Origin: Kofleriaceae bacterium
Lineage (GTDB): Bacteria > Myxococcota_A > Polyangia > Haliangiales > Haliangiaceae
Assembly (NCBI GenBank): GCA_016763395.1
Contig: JAESTW010000788.1
Coordinates: 1 to 11,153, forward strand
Direction: 5' to 3'
Length of the DNA: 11,153 nt
The notes under the pieces were generated by a model. It was not told the origin of the DNA and searched no databases. It saw only the letters and a program-made list of their open reading frames with translations. Below, piece by piece: positions 1 through 6,176 of this stretch. Numbering within the stretch: the stretch's first letter is position 1; each line of letters begins with the position of its first letter. Both the position numbers and the translations under genes were made by a program.

Positions 1-13
1 GACAGGACACTAG

Positions 14-130
14 ATGTACCCGGCAGAAGTCGCAACGATTTCTAGCTCGGCCTTTTGCCCCATGGCTGCGTTACCAGGGTATTGCAGGAATACTCAACAT
101 GGGTGTTTCGCGCCTTGGGCAGCGGTATGA
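14..130 (+). CDS. Possible 38-codon leader ORF overlapping the kinase start
   Basis: A short ORF opens with ATG at 14 and closes with TGA at 128-130. An AGGA Shine-Dalgarno at 4-7 lies 6 bases before the ATG, better than that of most genes in this window. Its stop overlaps the ATG of the downstream histidine kinase (127) in an ATGA arrangement, the classical form of translational coupling. The in-frame TAG at 11-13 means it is not the tail of a longer upstream gene in this frame. The predicted peptide begins MYPAEVATIS, has three Cys and a His in its second half, and matches no family I recognise. It may be a regulatory leader peptide or chance. The upstream context is cut off by the window edge. 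Confidence 0.3.
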   Translation: MYPAEVATISSSAFCPMAALPGYCRNTQHGCFAPWAAV

Positions 131-1239
131 AGAGGGAAGAGACCGTCCTGGTCGTCGGAGACTCCAGCATGCTCACCGAGATCTGTGCGAGCCTAGCGAC
201 ACTCAAAATTGCATTCAAACAGGTCGATACGATCGCTGAGGCAATTGTTCTAGGTGATGGGCATGAGTGTCGCAGTGTTGTTGTTGATTCGGCCAAGCGA
301 GGTAGCTCACTAAAAGCGGCGTTGGCCGGGTTGGCGGAGGACGTAGAGGGCGCAGGTGAGCCGTGTATGTTTTCTGTTTTGCTAGTGTGCGAACTTGCGC
401 ACGCGGCCCAAGAGCTCCCGCTACTTGGAGATAGCTTTGACGAGTGCATCGTTTGTCCGGTGTCAGCCGCGGAGTTGCAAGTCCGTTTGCAGGCTATGGC
501 AGCTTGGCGCGACCGAGCGAAGTTATTGTCCGAACTTCGCCTGGAGGTAGAACGCCGAAACCAGTTGGCCGCGTTTATCGTTCACGATATGCGCAACCCA
601 CTATCAGCGATTGTGGGCAACGTGCAGCTACTGCAAGAATTCAGCGAGAGCGATGACTCGATGCAAAGCCAGTGTCTGGGCGATCTGGGAGAACTGGGCG
701 ACCAAGTCATGAGCATGGTCAACAGTCTGCTCGAAGTAGAACAGATGGAAGCGGGGCGCCTCAGTCCGATTTTTATCGAGGTTGAACTCGCTCCCTACTT
801 AGGGGCATTACCGGCACGTTATGCCACTGCGCTGCAAGCCCGAAAAATTGAAATGGAACTTCAACTAGAAGCGGGAGTGACAGCGCGTTTTGACAAGGAC
901 TTGATTCTTCGGATCGTAGAGAATCTCTTAGATAATTCGATTCGCTACACTCCGCGAAGAGGGCGTGTTGTAATTGCTTCTAAGGTGCGAGAGGGGGACT
1001 TGGAGATCACAGTCGGGAACTCTGGGCCAGCAATTCCCGAGGCCGAGCACGAGCGTATTTTCGACAGGTATTTCCGGCTCGACAACACTCGAGATGGCGC
1101 TCGGGTTAGCCGCGGGCTCGGCTTGTATTTTTGCAAGCTGGCGGCCGAGGCCCACAAGGGCACGGTGAAAGTAGAATCCCGTCCGGGATTCCCCGCTTGC
1201 TTTGTTCTTCACTTGCCCCAAAGCGTTGTTGGGGCATAG
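127..1239 (+). CDS. Sensor histidine kinase with degenerate N-terminal receiver domain
   Basis: A predicted cytoplasmic protein of 370 residues; no membrane segment is seen. Residues about 5-125 look like a CheY-type receiver: a strand ending VVGD12, a strand ending VVVD54 at the usual phosphoacceptor position, and a last strand where the conserved Lys before Pro is Cys110 (IVCP). A coiled linker (about 126-148) leads to a HisKA domain with H-box HDMRNP and phospho-acceptor His153. The HATPase domain follows, with N-box ENLLDN (Asn266, Asn270), G1 written NSGPAIP and G2 RGLGLYF near the C terminus. The family autophosphorylates on His and passes phosphate to a response regulator, but none is encoded here, so the partner is unknown. 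I chose ATG 127 because the receiver begins right after it. An in-frame TTG at 55 would add 24 unpromising residues. The gene converges on the TPR gene with an 11-bp gap. Confidence 0.9.
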   Translation: MKREETVLVVGDSSMLTEICASLATLKIAFKQVDTIAEAIVLGDGHECRSVVVDSAKRGSSLKAALAGLAEDVEGAGEPCMFSVLLVCELAHAAQELPLLGDSFDECIVCPVSAAELQVRLQAMAAWRDRAKLLSELRLEVERRNQLAAFIVHDMRNPLSAIVGNVQLLQEFSESDDSMQSQCLGDLGELGDQVMSMVNSLLEVEQMEAGRLSPIFIEVELAPYLGALPARYATALQARKIEMELQLEAGVTARFDKDLILRIVENLLDNSIRYTPRRGRVVIASKVREGDLEITVGNSGPAIPEAEHERIFDRYFRLDNTRDGARVSRGLGLYFCKLAAEAHKGTVKVESRPGFPACFVLHLPQSVVGA

Positions 1240-1250
1240 ACAGCTGCCAG

Positions 1251-1799
1251 CTATCCAATACCGCCGCGTACCAGTACTAGTTTTGCCTTGGACTTGGCGT
1301 GGCGTAAGGGGGCTAGCCCGGAGCTGAGCAAGCCTGAGTTCGGACAGCGTTGTAGGCCGGTCTCGTAGGTTGCAACGGCGTCGTCACTGCGTCCCAAGGC
1401 ATGCAGTGTCATCGCCTTTTCGAAATACAGATCTTCGAGTAACCAAAAATCGTCCGAACCGATGTTGCGAAAAGCAATGTCGATCGATGTGAGGGCATCG
1501 TCGTAGCGCTTTAGATCGCAGAGAACTGCGCCTCGCCAATAATTGGCTTCCGCTGATTTGGGTTCTTGTCGTGTGGCCATTTCAATGCAGGCCAGTGCGG
1601 AAGTGTCATCGGAAAGAGAGGAGAGTGCTTGGCATTTTAGAATCCAGGCAGCGCAGGAGTCGGGCACGAGGGCGAGCGCCTCGTTGGCGAGGTCGTTCGC
1701 TTCCAGGGCGTCTGCACTGTCCCTTTCTTGGGCCAATAGGTCACGCGCAGCTTCGAGGAGCTGGTCGAATTTGTCGTGATCGTTGTTGCTGATTGCCAA
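1251..1799 (-). CDS. TPR-repeat protein, small and soluble
   Basis: A 182-residue protein with no signal peptide or membrane segment. At least three tetratricopeptide-like helical pairs can be seen, at about residues 50-81, 84-117 and 124-153, each with the expected small/aromatic spacing (for example YWRGAVLCDLKRYDDAL and KAMTLHALGRSDDAV). A further degenerate repeat may lie at 10-46. TPR proteins are protein-binding scaffolds; no partner or pathway can be named from the sequence. The start is TTG at 1799, supported by an AGGA 7 bases upstream on the minus strand, and no ATG in this frame would keep the repeats whole. It is tail to tail with the histidine kinase and divergent from mutL, with about 245 bp between the two starts. 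The C terminus is short and basic, ending VRGGIG. Confidence 0.8.
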   Translation of the reverse strand: MAISNNDHDKFDQLLEAARDLLAQERDSADALEANDLANEALALVPDSCAAWILKCQALSSLSDDTSALACIEMATRQEPKSAEANYWRGAVLCDLKRYDDALTSIDIAFRNIGSDDFWLLEDLYFEKAMTLHALGRSDDAVATYETGLQRCPNSGLLSSGLAPLRHAKSKAKLVLVRGGIG

Positions 1800-1806
1800 G
1801 GTGCCG

Positions 1807-1810
1807 TCCT
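1807..1810 (-). promoter_or_regulatory. Shine-Dalgarno AGGA for the TPR gene
   Basis: Read on the minus strand, AGGA stands 7 bases ahead of the TTG at 1799. This spacing is close to ideal and is the main reason for accepting the TTG start. Confidence 0.6.
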
Positions 1811-2045
1811 ACTTTTCCCTAAATGCTAGCTGGCTTTTGGATTCTTGGCTAGTCCTAGGATCCCACTCGGACATTTTTCGGTATTTCTTTAATGCCGCTG
1901 TAATATCAATTGGTTATGCCTGGTTCCCGTCCGAGGGTGTATAAGGAAATTGGGTGGTTTCTCATCTTTCTAGTGGTAGAGAACTTTGTGAGTAGGCTTC
2001 AACTGAAGGTGAACTGCTGTCAGAGTGATGTGCTACGCCCGACCT
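1811..2045 (+). promoter_or_regulatory. Divergent spacer, TPR gene / mutL
   Basis: This is the only upstream region available to both the TPR gene and mutL, so it should hold promoters. It is locally more AT-rich around 1865-1915. A TAATAT at 1901-1906 resembles a -10 hexamer for the mutL side, but no good -35 lies 16-18 bases before it. TATAAG at 1940-1945 is a second -10-like site, also without a convincing partner. There is an 8-bp palindrome TCCTAGGA at 1853-1860. No specific regulator site is recognisable. Confidence 0.25.
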
Positions 2046-4118
2046 ATGGCGCGGGAAATTCAAGTACTACCAGACTTGCTCATCAATCAAATTGCCGCGG
2101 GGGAAGTGGTTGAGAGGCCAGCCTCCGTGGTTAAAGAGCTAGTTGAAAATGCCCTCGACGCTGGTGCCAGTCATATTTTTGTGGAGATTGAGGGCGGCGG
2201 CAAGACGAAAATTCGAATTCTGGATAACGGAATTGGCATGTCGGCAGCAGGAGTCGAGATGGCGCTCAAGCGGCATGCAACCTCCAAGCTGCGCAACATT
2301 GACGAGCTTTTTGGCATTCAAAGTTTTGGCTTTCGCGGAGAGGCATTGCCGTCGATTGCCGCCGTGTCGCGTATGACCATCACCACTAGGGAGCGCGAGG
2401 GAGCGGGCTCGGCAACCCGTTTGCAAATTGAAGGCGGGAAGATTGTGGAGCGCTCGGTCGTTGGCGCGCCGGTGGGGACTTGCATTGAAATTAACGATTT
2501 GCTTTTCAATGTTCCAGCCAGGCAGAAGTTTATGAAAGGGGAGGCGACTGAAAACTCCCATATCAGCGAGACGATGAACAAGCTGGCTCTGGCAAATCCC
2601 GATGTTCACTTCCGTCTCAAAAACGGGTCCCGGACAACGCTTAACGCCCCTCGGCACGAGAATCTACGGGATCGGGTGACCGCAGTGATGGGCAGCCGAC
2701 TGGGACAAAATATGCAATATGCCAGCGGCGAGTGTGGAGGGGTGCTGGTAAAAGTCTACCTCGGTGCTCCGGGACTGGCGCAGAGCACAACTCGCGCCTT
2801 GCAGATTTTTGCTGGCAAGAGACCCATTCGCGATCGCGGTGTGTTGTCCGCGGTCATGCAAGGGTATGGTGAGAAAATTCCCAGTGGCAGATACCCGGCA
2901 GCACTGATTCTGATCGAGACACCGAACGCAGATGTAGATGTCAATGTGCATCCACAAAAACTAGAGGTTCGCTTCGCCGATCCCCAGCTTGTGTACGCCG
3001 CTGTCCGGCAAGTGGTTCGCAGCGGAGTGGAAGAAGCGAGCTGGCAAGTGGGCGATGATAGGCAGCAGCACGGCATTCAAATGCACGCCATCACCTCCAG
3101 CGCGCCACCTCGAATTGACCGTTTCGCCGGCTCCAACGCGGTCGGGGCCTCGGCACCAGCATCGCAGCTGGCTGTGAATTATGCCCGCGAACACGCAAAA
3201 CGCATGCTTCCCGGCGGGCGCGTGAGCCAACCAGCGGTCAAAGCAGGTGAGCACAATCCCCTCGTCGAGTCCCACACCAGCAAGGCGGGCGAGGAGGCAT
3301 CTCCCCAGCGAGTCGTTGCCAGCGGCTCGGGGGCCAACTCGCCTGATAAAGTGCAGCCCGAAGCGGTGCTGTCCGAAACTATGCTGTCCGAAACCATGCT
3401 GTCCGAAACCATGCCGACAGGTCAAAGTGATCTTGTCTCGGCAAAAGCTCCGTTACCAGGGCCCGACTCGAAAGCTGAAGAACTCGGAAGTGTGGCCCCC
3501 GTAGTCGCAGACTCAGCGGGAGCGGGTTTCTTCTCGTCGTTGCGCTACCTCGGACAACTCGATCGCACCTATTTGCTGTGTGAAGCCAATAGCGAACTCG
3601 TTATGATAGATCAGCACGCCGCACACGAGAGAGTGGAGCTATCAAAGTTGATAGCGCAATATCATGAAGAGACGATTTCGATTCAGCGTATGCTTTTTCC
3701 ACAGCGCGTCGAACTCACTTTCGAGCAGGCCAAGGCAGCCGACGCACATGGCAGTGAACTCGCTGCAATGGGCTTTGAATTGGACGACTTTGGCGACGGA
3801 GGCGGAACACTTAGCTACGCTCTCAAAGCAGTTCCTGCCGGATTGCGCGAATCGGAGCCGGTAAAAGTTCTGATAGAGCTACTCGATGAACTGGTGAAAA
3901 TCGGCTCCAGCCGAGCGCTCGACTCCAAAGTCGAAGCGATGCTTGCCACCCTTGCGTGCCACTCGGTGGTTCGTGCTGGTGACACCTTGAGGCCGCAGGA
4001 AGTACAGTCGCTTTTGCGATCGATGGATGCAGTTGACTTTAGCGGTGCGGCAACCCATGGACGTCCCGTGTTGTTGCGCATTGGCGTTGATGAAATTGGC
4101 CGGCGCTTCGGCCGCTAA
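2046..4118 (+). CDS. mutL: DNA mismatch repair protein MutL
   Basis: MutL couples mismatch recognition by MutS to strand incision. This copy has 690 residues. The N-terminal GHKL ATPase is complete: QIAAGEVVERP at 15-25, catalytic-type Glu31, Asn35 in ENALDAGA, DNGIGM at 60-65, RHATSKL at 76-82 and GFRGEAL at 95-101, followed by the transducer domain with NVHPQKLEVRF. A long Ser/Ala/Pro-rich linker (about 350-500) contains three exact LSETM repeats. The C-terminal dimerisation domain starts near 505. It keeps DQHAAHE (522-528) and ACH (637-639), but the last Glu of the endonuclease motif is Ser533 and CPHGRP reads ATHGRP (669-674). I chose ATG 2046 because the family starts directly before IQVLP; in-frame GTG 2025 and ATG 2028 are alternatives. 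No start has a strong Shine-Dalgarno. It probably forms an operon with miaA, 22 bp downstream. Confidence 0.97.
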   Translation: MAREIQVLPDLLINQIAAGEVVERPASVVKELVENALDAGASHIFVEIEGGGKTKIRILDNGIGMSAAGVEMALKRHATSKLRNIDELFGIQSFGFRGEALPSIAAVSRMTITTREREGAGSATRLQIEGGKIVERSVVGAPVGTCIEINDLLFNVPARQKFMKGEATENSHISETMNKLALANPDVHFRLKNGSRTTLNAPRHENLRDRVTAVMGSRLGQNMQYASGECGGVLVKVYLGAPGLAQSTTRALQIFAGKRPIRDRGVLSAVMQGYGEKIPSGRYPAALILIETPNADVDVNVHPQKLEVRFADPQLVYAAVRQVVRSGVEEASWQVGDDRQQHGIQMHAITSSAPPRIDRFAGSNAVGASAPASQLAVNYAREHAKRMLPGGRVSQPAVKAGEHNPLVESHTSKAGEEASPQRVVASGSGANSPDKVQPEAVLSETMLSETMLSETMPTGQSDLVSAKAPLPGPDSKAEELGSVAPVVADSAGAGFFSSLRYLGQLDRTYLLCEANSELVMIDQHAAHERVELSKLIAQYHEETISIQRMLFPQRVELTFEQAKAADAHGSELAAMGFELDDFGDGGGTLSYALKAVPAGLRESEPVKVLIELLDELVKIGSSRALDSKVEAMLATLACHSVVRAGDTLRPQEVQSLLRSMDAVDFSGAATHGRPVLLRIGVDEIGRRFGR
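3369..3413 (+). repeat. Three tandem 15-bp repeats inside the mutL linker
   Basis: Three head-to-tail copies of CTGTCCGAAACYATG occupy 3369-3383, 3384-3398 and 3399-3413, with a single T/C difference in the first copy. They are in frame and encode LSETM three times (residues 442-456) in the disordered linker between the ATPase and dimerisation domains. Because the unit is a multiple of three, copy-number change would lengthen or shorten the linker without breaking the frame. Confidence 0.95.
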
Positions 4119-4140
4119 CCAGACAGGGACACTAGCTATC

Positions 4141-5070
4141 GTGAGCCTCGGACAAACAACAAAACTCTTGGTAATTGTCGGACCAACCGGAGCTGGCAAG
4201 AGCGCGCTGGCGATGCACTTGGCTCGCAAAATCGGGGGCGAGATACTCTCTGCAGATTCACAACAAGTGTATCGGGGTATGGATATCGGCACGGCAAAAG
4301 CGAGTGAGGCAGAGCGATCCGAAATTCCCCATCATCTTCTCGATGTAGTCGACCCAGACCAGGAGATGTGCGCCGCGAGTTTTGTGGAATTGGCGGATGC
4401 GGCAATCGCTGATATTTTGCACCGAGATCGAGTCCCGATCGTGGTTGGCGGCACCATGCTCTACATTCGGGCGCTGCTAGAAGGCCTCTTTGAAGGGCCT
4501 GCTGCTGACATGGAACTCCGGGCTACGTTGGAAGCACAGTCCAAAAGTGAAGGGCCTGGTACGCTTTGGAAGCTACTCCAAGCGGTAGATGAGGAGAGCG
4601 CTGAGCGCATTCACGCTACCGATATCCGGCGATTGATCCGCGCTATTGAGGTTCACACCTTGTCTGGTATTGCCCTGTCGGAGCACCATCGACGGCACCG
4701 TGCTCAGCCGCCTCGGTATCTCGCGCAACGCATTGGAATTACAGCGGAACGAGAGCAACTCTACAAGCGTATCGATGCCCGGGTGCTGTCTATGATGGAT
4801 GCGGGCTTGCTTGATGAAGTACGTGCTTTGCAAGACAAGGGCTACGGAGTTTCACTGCGCTCACAACAGGCAATTGGCTACGTTGAGCTGCACCGGCACC
4901 TGCAGGGCGAGATGTCCTTGGAGGAGGCGGTAACGCTGATTCAGAGAAACTCGAGACGCTACGCCAGAAGACAAATGAGTTGGTATCGCGGAGATTCGTC
5001 TGTCACTTGGCTGACCCAGGTTGCGGAGGTTGATGGTCTGACAATTGATGGTCTGAGGTTGATGGCCTGA
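4141..5070 (+). CDS. miaA: tRNA dimethylallyltransferase MiaA
   Basis: MiaA transfers a dimethylallyl group to N6 of A37 in tRNAs that read UNN codons, the first step of the ms2i6A modification. With GTG 4141 the protein has 309 residues, the normal family length. It shows the P-loop GPTGAGKS (about 13-20), the substrate-binding block ADSQQVYRGMDIGTAK, PHHLLDVVDP, GGTMLYIRALLEG (commonly GGTGLY), the RSQQAIGY block and the C-terminal RYARRQMSWYR that contacts tRNA. The frame stays open back to an ATG at 4027 inside mutL, but the extra 38 residues lie outside the family and overlap the end of MutL, so GTG 4141 is preferred; an AGGG sits 12 bases ahead. The mutL-miaA order is common in proteobacteria. 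The last codons derive from a short tandem repeat. Confidence 0.96.
   Translation: MSLGQTTKLLVIVGPTGAGKSALAMHLARKIGGEILSADSQQVYRGMDIGTAKASEAERSEIPHHLLDVVDPDQEMCAASFVELADAAIADILHRDRVPIVVGGTMLYIRALLEGLFEGPAADMELRATLEAQSKSEGPGTLWKLLQAVDEESAERIHATDIRRLIRAIEVHTLSGIALSEHHRRHRAQPPRYLAQRIGITAEREQLYKRIDARVLSMMDAGLLDEVRALQDKGYGVSLRSQQAIGYVELHRHLQGEMSLEEAVTLIQRNSRRYARRQMSWYRGDSSVTWLTQVAEVDGLTIDGLRLMA
5029..5070 (+). repeat. Three degenerate 13-bp repeats at the 3' end of miaA
   Basis: Copies of RTTGATGGYCTGA lie at 5029-5041, 5044-5056 and 5058-5070. The first two are read in the same frame (VDGLT, IDGLR). The third is offset by one base, so its terminal TGA becomes the stop codon of miaA. Confidence 0.85.
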
Positions 5071-5076
5071 CTATCC

Positions 5077-5096
5077 TGAAGCTGGTGGCAACTTCA
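5077..5096 (+). repeat. Short inverted repeat in the miaA-accA gap
   Basis: TGAAG at 5077-5081 pairs with CTTCA at 5092-5096 around a 10-base loop, directly before the TTGACA hexamer at 5098. The stem is too short and no T-run follows, so it is not a clear terminator. It could be a weak operator half-site pair or chance. Confidence 0.3.
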
Positions 5097-5097
5097 A

Positions 5098-5126
5098 TTG
5101 ACACCATCTGCGTAGAGCGATACCTA
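5098..5126 (+). promoter_or_regulatory. Candidate sigma-70-type promoter for accA
   Basis: A perfect -35 hexamer TTGACA (5098-5103) is followed, after 17 bases, by TACCTA (5121-5126), a poor -10 that matches only the first two positions. If used, transcription would begin around 5133, leaving only a few bases before the accA ATG at 5140. That fits the absence of a Shine-Dalgarno there. Functional use is inference. Confidence 0.35.
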
Positions 5127-5139
5127 GACAATTGCCATT

Positions 5140-6126
5140 ATGAATGAAGACGCTACCTCGCCAGTAAAAGAGATTCAAATTCTAGAGTTTGAGCGCCCAG
5201 TCGCAAACCTGGAAGAAAAAATCGAGGAACTGCGCAAGCTCTCCTCGAAAAACTTGGATTTCTCCGATGAGATTCAGACGCTTCAAGAGAAGGCGAAAAA
5301 ACTTCAGTCCGAAGTATTCTCAGGATTGACGCCACATCAACAAGTGCAGCTCAGCCGCCACCCAGCTCGGCCATCGATGCTGGACTACGTTGACATGTTG
5401 TTTGAAGACTACGAAGAACTTCATGGGGACAGAGCCTTTCGCGACGACCCTGCGCTACTCTGCGGAATGGCCACATTTGAAGGCCAGGAAGTCTTGGTCG
5501 TGGGCAATCAGCGGGGCCGGAACACCAAAGAAAACGTGCTGCGGAATTTTGGTATGGCAAGGCCTGAGGGGTACCGAAAATCCGTCCGGGTCATGCAAAT
5601 GGCCGCTCGCTTCGGACGTCCGATTTTGTGCTTCGTAGACACCAAAGGGGCAGACCCGGGTATTGGAGCAGAGGAGCGCGGACAGGCGGAAGCTATCGCC
5701 ATGTCACTGCAGGTTGCGGCTAGACTCAAGACACCAATCATTTCGACAGTCATTGGCGAAGGTGGTTCGGGCGGTGCGCTGGCGGTTGGCGTAGCGGACA
5801 GAATCCTGATGCTGCAATACTCTGTGTACTCAGTGATTTCTCCAGAGGGCTGCGCATCGATTTTGTGGCGTGACCCGACCAAGGTTGCTGCTGCCGCTGA
5901 ACAGTTAAAGCTGCGGGCAAAGGATTTGATCAAACTCGGTATTTGCGACGAGATTATTGATGAGCCTTGTGGTGGAGCGCATCGCGACCCGCATAAGGCA
6001 GCAGCTTCATTGCGAGCGAGCTTGAAGAAAAACCTGGCGGAGCTAAGTAAACTCGGGCCGGACGAACTGATTGAACAGCGCTACCAGAAATTCCGGCAAA
6101 TCGGTGCGTTCCGCGAGGCCGAATAG
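5140..6126 (+). CDS. accA: Acetyl-CoA carboxylase carboxyltransferase subunit alpha
   Basis: AccA with AccD forms the carboxyltransferase that moves CO2 from carboxybiotin to acetyl-CoA, giving malonyl-CoA for fatty-acid synthesis. The 328 residues match the usual length of about 315-330. Family landmarks in order: the N-terminal helical region LEFERPVANLEEKIEEL, RHPARPSMLDYV, HGDRAF, GRNTKENVLRNFGM, PEGYRKSVRVMQMA, GAEERGQAEAIA, GEGGSGGALAVGVADR, YSVISPEGCASILW and GGAHRDPHKAA. One conserved block differs: the usual DTPGAYPG reads DTKGADPG (167-174), with Lys169 and Asp172. The start ATG 5140 places the family N terminus about 14 residues in; no strong Shine-Dalgarno precedes it. No accD, accB or accC is present in the window, so the complex is completed by genes elsewhere. 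Confidence 0.97.
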   Translation: MNEDATSPVKEIQILEFERPVANLEEKIEELRKLSSKNLDFSDEIQTLQEKAKKLQSEVFSGLTPHQQVQLSRHPARPSMLDYVDMLFEDYEELHGDRAFRDDPALLCGMATFEGQEVLVVGNQRGRNTKENVLRNFGMARPEGYRKSVRVMQMAARFGRPILCFVDTKGADPGIGAEERGQAEAIAMSLQVAARLKTPIISTVIGEGGSGGALAVGVADRILMLQYSVYSVISPEGCASILWRDPTKVAAAAEQLKLRAKDLIKLGICDEIIDEPCGGAHRDPHKAAASLRASLKKNLAELSKLGPDELIEQRYQKFRQIGAFREAE

Positions 6127-6176
6127 GTGTTGCGTTCGATTCGATCGCGACTTGCGAATACCAATAATTTCTAGCC

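Noticed and set aside
55..126. TTG 55 as the start of the histidine kinase
   Set aside because: It would add 24 residues before the receiver domain with no Shine-Dalgarno, and the domain begins just after ATG 127.
2139..2657. 172-codon minus-strand ORF inside mutL
   Set aside because: It is antisense to the conserved ATPase domain and shows no recognisable motif.
4027..4140. ATG 4027 as the start of miaA
   Set aside because: The extra 38 residues overlap the conserved MutL C terminus in another frame and do not belong to the MiaA family; GTG 4141 gives the normal length.
5508..5933. 141-codon minus-strand ORF inside accA
   Set aside because: It is fully antisense to the most conserved part of accA, with a low-complexity Ser/Pro/Ala composition typical of a shadow frame.
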